Shown here one piece after another: positions 18,038 through 26,355 of a stretch of DNA of 64,000 bases; position 1 is the first letter of the stretch, and each line of letters begins with the position of its first letter. The translations under genes were made by a program, and so were the position numbers. A model generated the notes under the pieces. That model saw nothing but the letters and a program-made list of their open reading frames with translations, had not been told where the DNA came from and did not search any database. This DNA comes from Methylorubrum extorquens (GTDB lineage Bacteria > Pseudomonadota > Alphaproteobacteria > Rhizobiales > Beijerinckiaceae): contig NZ_JALJXF010000001.1 in the NCBI RefSeq assembly GCF_024169925.1, forward strand, positions 277,501 to 341,500, written 5' to 3'.

Positions 18038-18730
18038 CTACGCGTTCAGGAAGCGCCGGATCCAGCCGGCCACGCGAGCGCTGTCATGCGGCGCTTCCAG
18101 CGAGGCCAAAGCTGCCGGAACCAAAGCCGGGTCACTCGCCCCCGCTCTGTGTCCGTCTGTGAGCGCGCGGGCATAGTCCGGGGCGAATTCCGGGTGGCAT
18201 TGGAAGGAGAGGACGGGGCGGTCGCTCCAGGCGAGCACGCCGTAGGGCGTGAACCTGCTGCCTGCGAGCACCCGCACGCCGGGCGGCAAGGCCACGACCT
18301 GATCCTGATGACTTACGGGGATGGCGATCGTGTCAGAGCTGTCCATGAAGGGCGCGCGCTCCAACACCTCGTAGGCGTGAAGCCCCAGGCCCCAGCCGCG
18401 CTGCGACCGCTCCACTCGCCCGCCGAAGGCCTGCGCCAGGGCCTGATGCCCGAAGCAGAGGCCGACGAGCTTCTTCGAGCGGTCGAGGCCGCGCAGGAAG
18501 GCCAGCAGATCTTCGACCCAAGGGGTCGCGTCGTAGACCGAGGCGGGCGAGCCGGTGATGACGAAGGCGTCGAACGCCTCCGGCGCCTCGGGCCAGCGGC
18601 CTGCCGTCACGTCGAATCCCGTGAAGGCGTGACCGTCGCCGATCAGCGCCTCGACCATCGCGCCGTAGGAGGGAAAGCGCCCGCCGAGCCGCTCGGGCGG
18701 ATGGCCGGTCTCGAGGATGGCGATGTTCAT
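18038..18730 (-). CDS. Class I glutamine amidotransferase-like protein
   Basis: A 230-residue stand-alone GATase1 protein resembling the glutaminase half of GMP synthase. The nucleophile elbow GLCFGHQA places Cys92, and FQCHPEF gives His179 and Glu181, completing the triad. The ITGSPASVYD segment is the oxyanion-hole strand. Such proteins release ammonia from glutamine for a partner or hydrolyse gamma-glutamyl compounds. It lies downstream of an APC permease on the same strand, separated by a hairpin repeat; a link to gamma-glutamylated amines is possible but inferred. Confidence 0.85.
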   Translation of the reverse strand: MNIAILETGHPPERLGGRFPSYGAMVEALIGDGHAFTGFDVTAGRWPEAPEAFDAFVITGSPASVYDATPWVEDLLAFLRGLDRSKKLVGLCFGHQALAQAFGGRVERSQRGWGLGLHAYEVLERAPFMDSSDTIAIPVSHQDQVVALPPGVRVLAGSRFTPYGVLAWSDRPVLSFQCHPEFAPDYARALTDGHRAGASDPALVPAALASLEAPHDSARVAGWIRRFLNA

Positions 18731-18745
18731 GGGGTCGGACTTAAA

Positions 18746-18790
18746 GCATCGTCCCGAAAGGTGGTCACCGGCTTTCGGAAAAGCCGATGC
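18746..18790 (+). repeat. GCATCG hairpin repeat, reference copy
   Basis: Outer stem GCATCG (18746-18751) with CGATGC (18785-18790); inner stem CCGAAAG with CTTTCGG; loop GTGGTCACCGG. It lies between the permease stop and amidotransferase start, followed by a CTAG that contains the permease stop. Other copies: 42486, 52536, 52600, 61407, with a stem variant at 41224. Confidence 0.85.
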
Positions 18791-18791
18791 T

Positions 18792-20168
18792 CTAGATCGC
18801 CGGATCGAGGGCGGAAACCGTCGCCGGAGCCGCAGGCTTGGCCACGAGCCGCACCAGTAGCACGGCCACACCCATCACAGCGGCGAAGATCGCGAAGATC
18901 AGCGGGTTGTAGGCTACGAGCGCCACGAGGCAAATGACCGCCATCCCGAGCGCGAAGGCCGGAGCGTAGGGATAGAGCGGCGCCCGATAGGGCCGGGCCA
19001 GATCCGGCTCGGCTCGGCGCAGGCGGAACAGCGCGGCCATGCTGGTGACGTACATGGTGAGCGCGCCGAACACCGCCATCGTCACGATGCTGGCGGTGAG
19101 CGACTGGCCGGCGACGTTGATGAGGTTGTCGCTGTAGATCGCGGCGATGCCGACGCCGCCGCCGGCCAGCGTCGCGATGTGCGGCGTCTGGAAGCGCGGA
19201 TGCACCCGCGCGAAGACGGCGGGCAGGAAGCCGGCGCGGGCGAGTGCGAAGATCTGCCGGGCATAACCCATGATGATGCCGTGGAACGAGGCGACGAGGC
19301 CGAACAGGCCGAGCCAGACCAGCATGTGCAGCCAGCCACTCGACTCGCCCACCACCCGCTTCATCGCCTGGGGCAGGGGATCGTTGAGATCGGACAGGCT
19401 CTTCCAATCCCCGGCGGCGCCCGCGAACAGCATTACCCCGAAGGCGAGTGCGGTGAGTGTCAGCACGCCGGTGATGTAGGCGATGGGGATGGTGCGCTTG
19501 GGGTCTTTTGCTTCCTCGGCGGCCATGGCCACACCCTCGATGGCGAGGAAGAACCAGATCGCGAAGGGGATTGCGGCGAAGATGCCGCCGATGGCCGCCG
19601 AACCGAACCTGTCCTCTCCGGCCCAGCCGCCGGCCGTGAAGTTGTCGAGGCGGAAGGCCGGAGCGACGACGCCCATGAAGACCAGAAGCTCGGCCACCGC
19701 CAGCACGGTGACGCACAGCTCGAAGGTGGCGGCGATGCGCACGCCGACGATGTTGAGGCCCATGAACAGCAGGTAGGCGCCGAGCGCGGCGTGCTTCGGG
19801 TCGAGCCCCGGATACTGGACGTTGAGATAGGCGCCGATGGCGAGCGAGATCGCGGGCGGCGCGAACACGAACTCGATCAGCGTGGCGTAGCCGGCCACCG
19901 CCGCCCCCGTAGGCCCGAAGGCGCGGAGCGCATAGGCGAACGGGCCGCCGGCCTGTGGGATCGCGGTGGTGAGTTCGGTGAAGCTGAAGATGAAGGCGAC
20001 ATACATCGCGGCCACGCACAGCGTGGTGACGAGGAAGCCCAGGGTGCCTGCTTGAGCCCAGCCATAGCTCCACCCGAAATACTCGCCCGAGATCACGAGC
20101 CCGACGGCGATGCCCCAGAGATGGAAGGCGTTGAGGCTCTTATCGAGCGTGGTCGAAGGCGTCGGCAT
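18792..20168 (-). CDS. APC-family amine permease, ethanolamine permease-like
   Basis: A 458-residue transporter with about twelve transmembrane helices. HLWGIAVGLVISGEYFGWSYG in the first helix carries the unwound Gly-rich substrate site of the APC fold, and EGVAMAAEEAKDPKRTIP is a well-conserved intracellular segment. The overall pattern, including SGEYFGWSYGW, matches ethanolamine permeases (Eat) better than general amino acid permeases. No ethanolamine ammonia-lyase is present, so the substrate call rests on resemblance only. The ATG at 20168 yields the family N terminus; the frame runs 22 codons further upstream. Confidence 0.85.
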   Translation of the reverse strand: MPTPSTTLDKSLNAFHLWGIAVGLVISGEYFGWSYGWAQAGTLGFLVTTLCVAAMYVAFIFSFTELTTAIPQAGGPFAYALRAFGPTGAAVAGYATLIEFVFAPPAISLAIGAYLNVQYPGLDPKHAALGAYLLFMGLNIVGVRIAATFELCVTVLAVAELLVFMGVVAPAFRLDNFTAGGWAGEDRFGSAAIGGIFAAIPFAIWFFLAIEGVAMAAEEAKDPKRTIPIAYITGVLTLTALAFGVMLFAGAAGDWKSLSDLNDPLPQAMKRVVGESSGWLHMLVWLGLFGLVASFHGIIMGYARQIFALARAGFLPAVFARVHPRFQTPHIATLAGGGVGIAAIYSDNLINVAGQSLTASIVTMAVFGALTMYVTSMAALFRLRRAEPDLARPYRAPLYPYAPAFALGMAVICLVALVAYNPLIFAIFAAVMGVAVLLVRLVAKPAAPATVSALDPAI

Positions 20169-20328
20169 CGTGCAACTCCGCGGTCCCGGCCCAAAAGACG
20201 GCGTCCGAACGGGGCCTATGGGGCAGGGGGCCAAGCAAGAGCGTTGCCGCTTGCGTGCCCGCGGCGCTCGTCAGGCGCCGCTCAGCCCTTCTGGGCCGGC
20301 AACGGGGCGCGCCAAGAGCCGACGGCTG

Positions 20329-20835
20329 TCACTTGGGCGAGGGCCGCTGGCCGGCCGGATCGAAGGGCATGTGAGCGATGCGTCCTGATGCCGGATGTTC
20401 GCTCAGCTCGACGTTGAAGGTTTTGTAGATGAAGGCGAGCAGCTCCTCCGCCGCGCAGGCGCGCGTCTCGGACGAGGCCGCCGCCGCTTTCGCCTCATGA
20501 CAGCGCTGCGACAGGATCTCCTGTTCCGACAACGCCGTTCGCAACGCCATCTTCGTCGCGGTGATCGTCAGCCGGCACTCGCTGATTTCTTTCATCAGCG
20601 CCGATCGTTCCGATTGCCACCGGACACGCTCCTGCTGCACGCTCTGGATCAGATTCATCGCCTGCGGCTCGATCATCTCCTTCCAGCGCTGCAAATCATG
20701 GATCGTGTCCGCAGCCTGCTTCACCAGACCCAATGCGTCGTCGAGCCTGACATCGAGATCGAACATGGCCCACTCGGAGGGCCGGATCGGCAGGCCGCTC
20801 TCACTGGTGCTCGGATATGGGCTGTCGAGGTCCAT
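20329..20835 (-). CDS. Coiled-coil hypothetical protein A
   Basis: A 168-residue protein with a central heptad-like helix (about 30-135, e.g. LVKQAADTIHDLQRWKEM and ALSEQEILSQRCHEA) and short unstructured ends. The segment AAEELLAFIYKTF near its C terminus matches AETWLVRIYDAVF in the next protein, so the two are probably paralogues. No membrane helix or enzyme motif. Third gene in a minus-strand run of three coiled-coil genes, 17 bases after its neighbour. Confidence 0.7.
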   Translation of the reverse strand: MDLDSPYPSTSESGLPIRPSEWAMFDLDVRLDDALGLVKQAADTIHDLQRWKEMIEPQAMNLIQSVQQERVRWQSERSALMKEISECRLTITATKMALRTALSEQEILSQRCHEAKAAAASSETRACAAEELLAFIYKTFNVELSEHPASGRIAHMPFDPAGQRPSPK

Positions 20836-20852
20836 CGGAACGCGTTCACGCC

Positions 20853-21344
20853 TTACGGCGCGTCCTGACCGCTGTCGCCGGTTTCCGCGGGGACGGGCTT
20901 GTTCTTCGAACCGAAGGCCGTGAACACGGCATCGTAGATGCGGACTAGCCAGGTTTCCGCCTCCTTAGCGCGCGCCTCGGCGCGGCGGGCGCGGTCCTCG
21001 GCCTGGCTCAGCAGAAGCTGGTTCGAGGCGAGCGTCTTCTGGAGCTGCCGCACCTCGTCCTCAGCTTGGCTGATGACGCTGCGGAGCTGGTTCTCGAGAT
21101 CGACGGCGCGCTCTTCGCTGATCCGGATCGCTTCGGCGGCTTCCTGCACGAGGTCGATCGCGGAGACCCAATCACGCTGCGGCAGCGAGGCCGCGCCCCC
21201 GTCGGAGGCAGATGCGGTGTCGGAGGTGGCTGGCGAGAAATTGATGATCTTGTCTCCCGGTCGCGTCACGTTGGCCTGCCAAGCCCGCATGAGAATGGAA
21301 TTGCCGGAGGAAGGGGCGGCGTCTTTCACGGCCTGTTCTGACAT
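20853..21344 (-). CDS. Coiled-coil hypothetical protein B
   Basis: A 163-residue protein: an unstructured 50-residue head, then one long coiled coil (about 60-135, with LENQLRSVISQAEDEVRQLQ and RARRAEARAKEAE) and the AETWLVRIYDAVF element shared with protein A. It sits 41 bases after the longer coiled-coil gene, so the three are likely cotranscribed. No catalytic motif. A role as an adaptor or co-polymer of the large coiled-coil protein is inference. Confidence 0.7.
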   Translation of the reverse strand: MSEQAVKDAAPSSGNSILMRAWQANVTRPGDKIINFSPATSDTASASDGGAASLPQRDWVSAIDLVQEAAEAIRISEERAVDLENQLRSVISQAEDEVRQLQKTLASNQLLLSQAEDRARRAEARAKEAETWLVRIYDAVFTAFGSKNKPVPAETGDSGQDAP

Positions 21345-21385
21345 TCAAACGTCCTTCCGAGTCTTCTTTGCCGAGGAACGGCGAA

Positions 21386-22933
21386 TTAGGCCGACTTGCC
21401 CGTGGAGCTGAACGGCCGAACGTTGCTCACCTCGTCGGTCGAGGCATGCGCGGTCTCTTCGTCGAGCTCTTCGTTCACCTGCTCCCGCCACGGGCGGCCC
21501 GAGCGTTTCAGGGCATCGTGCTGCTTCTGCAGTGTGACCCGGCTTTCGCGCGCGATGTCGAGGGCACCTTGCAGCAACGCGCGCTCCGAGCGCTCGTTCT
21601 GCAATTCCTCCATCAATCTGCGGTTCGAGGCGTCGAGATCGGCGCGGGTGGCCTCGTGCCGGTGGGTCAGGTGCTCGATGCGGTCGTTCAGAACCGCGTT
21701 GCGGTTCGTCGTCTGCTCGATCGCCGCATCCTTGGCCGCGAGAGCCTTGTTGAGCATGTCGCAGCGGCTGTCGAGTTCGCCGCGAATGCGCTGGATCTCC
21801 AAGAACCGCTCGGTCTGGCGCGAAAGGTCGGCTTGCAGGGCTTCGAGGCGGCGCTCCAGCGTACTGCGCGCGATGGTCGCCTCCTTGAAATTGCGATCGA
21901 CCGAACGGAATTCCTCGTCCTTGTCCCGCAACTGGTTGCGAGCCTGCACCAGCAACTGTTCCGTCGAGGTCGCCCTGTTCAGGGCGGCTTCGAGTTTCAT
22001 CGCGAGGCTGGCGCGGTCGTTTCGGAGCGCGGACAGCTCCGTTTCGTGCTGCGCCTCGTTCCGCTCCCTTACGGAAATTTCCGTTGCGAGTTGGGTCTCG
22101 ACGATACGCAGGCGCTGCCGGTCGGCTTCGGCGGTGCTCGTCAGGTCGCGGTGGCGGGCATCCAGATCCGCGAGTTGCGTCGCCTGCTCCTCGCTCAGGA
22201 GCTGGAGCCGGCGTCCCTCGACCTCCAGCAGGCTGTTCCGCTCGCGGACGTTGTTCAGCTCGTGCTCGGAACGCGCCAGGGCGCTGTCGGCGGCCTGCGC
22301 TTCCTGCCGCAGTGCCCGGCTCTCGCTCGTCAGCGCCTTGTTCTGCTCGACTTCGGAAAAGAGCTGGCGCTCCAGGTTCTCGATCGCCGAGACCTTGTCG
22401 CGCAGATCGATCTGGTGCGCCTCGACCGCCCCATCGCGCTCGCGCAGGCTTTCCAGGGTTCGCTTCGCGTGAACCTGGGAATCCGCGAGTTCGCTGTTCA
22501 TCCGCGACAGCTTCGCGGAGAGATCGGCCACCTCGTCGCGCAGGTTGCCGTTGGCGCCGACTTCCTGGGTCAGCGTGTTCTCAAGTTCGGCGATCCGCAC
22601 GCTGGCCTTGGACAGCTCGCTGCTGATGCTCGCCAGCGGTTGCAGGATCAGCGCGAAGTCGTCCTGCAGGCTTCGCAGGTCGTCCAGGCGACCGAGCATC
22701 GCGTCGATGCGCTGCCGGACGACCTCGTCCCTTTGGCCGATGGCGTCGAGGTTCGTCGGAGCGGACTCGGGCGCCGAGCGGGAGCGCCTGCCACCCTCCA
22801 TCAGGTCGGGGACGACCGCCTTCGGCAGCCGCGGCGAGGGGGCCGGCTGCGGGTTGCGCGGCTGTTGCTCTGCGTCCCGGTCGCGTGAGGCGGATGACGT
22901 CGGCAGCACGTTTCGGAACGGCATCCAAGCCAT
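21386..22933 (-). CDS. Long coiled-coil protein, crescentin-like
   Basis: A 515-residue protein: a basic, Pro-rich head of about 65 residues, then nearly 400 residues of continuous heptad-type coiled coil (e.g. LENTLTQEVGANGNLRDEV), ending in an acidic tail and FSSTGKSA. It lacks Walker motifs, so it is not an SMC ATPase. The head-rod-tail layout is that of crescentin and other intermediate-filament-like bacterial proteins, which polymerise under the membrane and affect cell shape. I could not align it to crescentin, so a generic scaffold is equally possible. First gene of the coiled-coil operon. Confidence 0.72.
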   Translation of the reverse strand: MAWMPFRNVLPTSSASRDRDAEQQPRNPQPAPSPRLPKAVVPDLMEGGRRSRSAPESAPTNLDAIGQRDEVVRQRIDAMLGRLDDLRSLQDDFALILQPLASISSELSKASVRIAELENTLTQEVGANGNLRDEVADLSAKLSRMNSELADSQVHAKRTLESLRERDGAVEAHQIDLRDKVSAIENLERQLFSEVEQNKALTSESRALRQEAQAADSALARSEHELNNVRERNSLLEVEGRRLQLLSEEQATQLADLDARHRDLTSTAEADRQRLRIVETQLATEISVRERNEAQHETELSALRNDRASLAMKLEAALNRATSTEQLLVQARNQLRDKDEEFRSVDRNFKEATIARSTLERRLEALQADLSRQTERFLEIQRIRGELDSRCDMLNKALAAKDAAIEQTTNRNAVLNDRIEHLTHRHEATRADLDASNRRLMEELQNERSERALLQGALDIARESRVTLQKQHDALKRSGRPWREQVNEELDEETAHASTDEVSNVRPFSSTGKSA

Positions 22934-23421
22934 CGCAATGTGTTTCCCCTGACCACACGGCGAATTCGCGTGCTTACTGCTTTTTTAACAGATCTGCCGC
23001 TCAACGCGAGTCGCAAGCCCCGTTGGCAACAGGCTTCTTCCCGATAGGTGGCGCGCGGATATTTCGGTAACTGAACCGTGAGTGTCGAATATTTTAAAGT
23101 ATAAATGATCGTATTGTTGGTTCTAATTCAGCGATATGATGGATTGGTAAGAACTGTTTCTCGGGGTATCGGGTTGCTGTCGCAAGTGATGGCGATGGCC
23201 GCCGGGTTACGCAGATTCTGTGGCCGAGGATATTCCGGCAGAAATCGCCGCGGCGAAGAACGCTGCGGCATGGGTCGCCGCGATACGCGCAGATGCCGAG
23301 AAAGGCCCGCGATCACGGCCGCAGGCGGTCGCCGGGTCGGGCGCATCCATTCGCCCGTCAGCGCCGCGTCACGTCCGCGCGGAGGCTGCGCCCTGCCGTC
23401 CCTTCATGAAGGCCGCGGCGG
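22934..23421. other. Intergenic region, AT-rich in part
   Basis: About 490 bases between two minus-strand genes. The segment around 23070-23170 is AT-rich (AATATTTTAAAGTATAAATG) and probably holds the promoter of the coiled-coil operon or an insertion boundary. Open frames in the right part run into sequence opposite the glycosyltransferase gene and were not accepted. Confidence 0.35.
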
Positions 23422-24606
23422 TCAGGCGGCGCTCGGCCCCGTTTCCAGCGAGGCCGCGTCGCGGGTGCGAATGTCCATGGCATTTCCGCGCCAGACGATG
23501 GCGGTGCGGGCCCAGGCGCTCGCCCAGATCGCCGGCAGAAGGGCGTCGCGGACGAGGAGGGCGGCGAGCATCCGCGGCGAGCGGTGCCAGCCGGCGCGCG
23601 CGGCCAGCGCGATCTCCGCCCCGTACCAGAGCACGCCGGCTCCGACGAGCCAGACCGCGACCTCCATCGTCCCCGCCACGAGGCCGGTCAGCACCAGCGG
23701 CAGCAGGGCGCCGATGCCGATCTCGGGGGCGAAGAACAGCGGGAAAGTGACCCGGCGCAGCCGCGCCCAGCGCACCTGCCGCGACCAGACCTCCGACAGG
23801 GCGCGATGACCGAGCGGCTGCTGGAAGGGCGCGGCGACGAGATGCACCCGCCTGCCCGCCGCGCGCACGAGCTTGGTCGCGGCGGCGTCCTCGGCGATCT
23901 CGGCGTTCAGCGCGCGGATGCCGCCCTGCGCTTCGAGGAAGGGCTTGTTCCAGAGCATGCTCTTACCCTGGGCGAAGCCGAGGCCCAGCGCCTCGCCGGC
24001 ATATTGCCAGCGCGCCTGCAGGGTGTTGAGGAAGGCGCATTCCACTTCGGCGAAGAAGTTCTCCGGACGTGCGCCGATCGGCGTCGAGCAAACGAGGCCG
24101 CTGCTGGTCCGCCACGCCGCCTGCATCTGCTGAATGTAGTCGGGCGGCATCAGAACGTTGGAATCGGCGAGGATCACCCAATCGTGCCGGGCGGCATCCC
24201 AGCCCCGCACGCAGTTGTTGAGCTTCGGATTGCCGCCGATGCGCTCGTCGCCGAGGATCACTCGCGACGGGGTCTGCGGGTGCGCCGCCCGCATCCGCTC
24301 CAGCAGCGGCAGGATCGGGTCGCCGGCCTCCGCCACGCAGAAGATCAACTCGTAGGCGGGATAATCGAGCCGGAAGCTCGCGAGCAGCGTCTCTTCGCTG
24401 AACGCCTCCAGGCCGCGCAGGGGCCGCACCACCGAGACGGGGGCGCCCGCCGGGAAGGCGGATGGCGTGCTCTCGTCGTGGTGCTTGTCTCGACTTTTGC
24501 GCCCGATGCGCAGGGCCGCCACCGCGAGGCTCGCGAGGTTGACGGCGACGAGAACCGCGCAGAGCGCGAGGGCGGCGAGCGCGCCGCTCTCCGGCAGGGC
24601 GATCAT
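23422..24606 (-). CDS. Ceramide glucosyltransferase-like GT (GT21/HpnI type)
   Basis: A 394-residue membrane glycosyltransferase. After one N-terminal transmembrane helix (about 8-32) the GT-A domain shows VSVVRPLRGLE, GGNPKLNNCV, the D2 site ADSN (Asp148), D3 AEDAA (Asp240) and RQVRW at 276-280, the [QR]xxRW pattern of ceramide glucosyltransferases. Two to three C-terminal helices follow. Relatives make glucosylceramide or, as HpnI, add N-acetylglucosamine to hopanoid tails. The genes that usually accompany hpnI (hpnJ, hpnK, hpnH) are not adjacent, so the acceptor is open. Confidence 0.82.
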   Translation of the reverse strand: MIALPESGALAALALCAVLVAVNLASLAVAALRIGRKSRDKHHDESTPSAFPAGAPVSVVRPLRGLEAFSEETLLASFRLDYPAYELIFCVAEAGDPILPLLERMRAAHPQTPSRVILGDERIGGNPKLNNCVRGWDAARHDWVILADSNVLMPPDYIQQMQAAWRTSSGLVCSTPIGARPENFFAEVECAFLNTLQARWQYAGEALGLGFAQGKSMLWNKPFLEAQGGIRALNAEIAEDAAATKLVRAAGRRVHLVAAPFQQPLGHRALSEVWSRQVRWARLRRVTFPLFFAPEIGIGALLPLVLTGLVAGTMEVAVWLVGAGVLWYGAEIALAARAGWHRSPRMLAALLVRDALLPAIWASAWARTAIVWRGNAMDIRTRDAASLETGPSAA

Positions 24607-24688
24607 GCGCGGCGTCTCCCGTCGAGGGTGTCTTTGGGCGCGACGGCGCGTCCCATCACGCCCCTAGCAGCGCCGCCTTATCAGGCGT

Positions 24689-25618
24689 GTGACACTTCAA
24701 ACGCCGTTCCGGGCCGTTCCCTTGATCCCGATCGTGTTTCATCCGGCCTACGAGGCCGAATTGCCGGAGGGCCACCGCTTTCCGATGCGCAAATACGGCC
24801 GGCTCGCCGAAACCCTGCGCGCCCGCGGCCTCGTGCCGGACGGCTTCGTCACGCCGGAGCCCGCCGACGCGGCCCTGCTGTCGGGTGCGCACGATCCGGC
24901 CTATGTCGCCGCGGTGCTCACGGCGCAGGTGCCTCGGGCGATCGAGCGGGCGATCGGCCTGCCCGTGACGGAGTCCGTCGCCACCCGCGCCTGCGCCTCG
25001 GCCGGGGGGACGCTGCGCGCTGCGCGCCTTGCGCTGAGCCATGGGCTCGCCGGCAGCACGGCCGGCGGCAGCCACCACGCCCGCCGGGCCGGCGGGGCGG
25101 GCTTCTGCGTGTTCAACGACGTGGCGGTAGCCGCCCTCGCCCTGAGACGCGCGGGTGCGATCACCCGGGCGCTGATCGTCGATCTCGACGTGCATCAGGG
25201 CGACGGCACCGCCGATTGTCTCACCCGCGAGCCCGACCTGTTCACGCTCTCGATCCACTGCGAGCGCAACTATCCGCACGACAAGGTGCCGGGCGACCTC
25301 GATATCGGCCTGCCCGACGGGCTCGACGATGCGGAATACCTTGCCGTGCTGGAGGCGCGCCTGCCCGCGCTGGTGCAGAACTTCGCGCCGGACCTCATTT
25401 TCTACAATGCCGGCGTCGATCCGCATCGCGACGACCGGCTCGGCCGCCTCTGCCTCACCGATGCGGGATTGCTCGCCCGCGACCGGTACGTGGTCGGCCT
25501 TGCGCGGGCGCAGCGGATTCCGCTCTGCGCCGTGATCGGCGGCGGCTACGGCAGCGATGTCGACGCCCTGGCCGCGCGCCATGCCCTCGTCTTCGAAGCG
25601 ATGGCGGCCGCTGCCTGA
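24689..25618 (+). CDS. Histone deacetylase-family (class IV-like) amidohydrolase
   Basis: A 309-residue zinc-dependent deacetylase. Hallmarks are GSHHARRAGGAGFCVFND (the His-His dyad), VDLDVHQGDGTA (metal-binding Asp and His) and FYNAGVDPHRDDRLG (second metal Asp). The N terminus with LPEGHRFPMRKYGRLAE resembles HDAC11-type class IV enzymes rather than AcuC or acetylpolyamine deacetylases. Bacterial members remove acetyl groups from small molecules or proteins; the substrate is unknown. The start is a GTG. It is divergent from the glycosyltransferase and 62 bases before the DUF1810 gene. Confidence 0.9.
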   Translation: MTLQTPFRAVPLIPIVFHPAYEAELPEGHRFPMRKYGRLAETLRARGLVPDGFVTPEPADAALLSGAHDPAYVAAVLTAQVPRAIERAIGLPVTESVATRACASAGGTLRAARLALSHGLAGSTAGGSHHARRAGGAGFCVFNDVAVAALALRRAGAITRALIVDLDVHQGDGTADCLTREPDLFTLSIHCERNYPHDKVPGDLDIGLPDGLDDAEYLAVLEARLPALVQNFAPDLIFYNAGVDPHRDDRLGRLCLTDAGLLARDRYVVGLARAQRIPLCAVIGGGYGSDVDALAARHALVFEAMAAAA

Positions 25619-25680
25619 GGAACGCCGGTCCGCGCACCCGGTTTGCCCAGCCACGGAGACGTCGCCACAGGACAGAGACG

Positions 25681-26112
25681 ATGCCGGACGACGCGTTCGA
25701 CCTGAACCGCTTCGTGGAAGCACAGGACGGCCTCTACGAGGGCGCGCTCGCGGAGCTGAAGAATGGGCGCAAGCGGAGCCACTGGATGTGGTTCATCTTT
25801 CCCCAGATCGCCGGGCTCGGCTCCAGCCCGATGGCCCGGCGCTATGCGATCGGCTCGCTGGCCGAGGCGCGGGCCTATCTCGCCCACCCGATGCTCGGCG
25901 AACGGCTGCGGACCTGCACGCGGGCTGCGAATGCCTGGGAGGACCGCTCGGCCCACGCCCTGTTCGGCGCGCCCGACGACATGAAGTTCCGTTCCTCCAT
26001 GACTCTGTTCGCGCAGGCCGATCCGAACGATCCGGATTTTACCCGCGCACTCGCGACGTTCTTCGAGGGACGGCCCGACCCGCTGACCCTGGAGAGGCTG
26101 GCGCAGCGCTGA
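25681..26112 (+). CDS. DUF1810 family protein
   Basis: A 143-residue protein that matches DUF1810 over its full length: DLNRFVEAQDGLYEGAL, then KRSHWMWFIFPQI and GSSPMARRYAIGS, with DMKFRSSMTLFAQA later. The family is small, soluble and alpha-helical with no known function. It follows the deacetylase with a 62-base gap on the same strand and may share its transcript. Confidence 0.9.
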   Translation: MPDDAFDLNRFVEAQDGLYEGALAELKNGRKRSHWMWFIFPQIAGLGSSPMARRYAIGSLAEARAYLAHPMLGERLRTCTRAANAWEDRSAHALFGAPDDMKFRSSMTLFAQADPNDPDFTRALATFFEGRPDPLTLERLAQR

Positions 26113-26355
26113 GACGGGACCATCGCCCGGCCGCTCGTCGAGTTCGAAAAAATCTAGAAGCGGCAATTCGGTCCTAATCCGATTTTTCCGGACCGCCCAT
26201 CAGTATAGAACTATTATGAAAAGTTGAGTTTGCTGGCGATTGGTTGTTGACGATGCATTGCGCGTAAACATAGATGCTCCAAGACCGCCAATCGAAGATC
26301 AAATATTAGTCCGTTCTCTGGTTGTCTGGGGATTGGTCGGACATGAGGCATTGTG
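26113..26355 (+). promoter_or_regulatory. AT-rich region upstream of the ATP-grasp gene
   Basis: About 240 bases much richer in A and T than the rest of the window (e.g. ATAGAACTATTATGAAAAG and ATCAAATATTAGTCC). The low-GC character continues into the first 60 or so codons of the next gene. It probably contains its promoter; composition suggests recent acquisition or a conserved AT-rich control region. Confidence 0.45.

Noticed and set aside
23584..26112. Plus-strand open frame of 842 codons
   Set aside because: Its first part lies opposite the glycosyltransferase gene; only the final 143 codons (DUF1810) are protein-like and have a good start.
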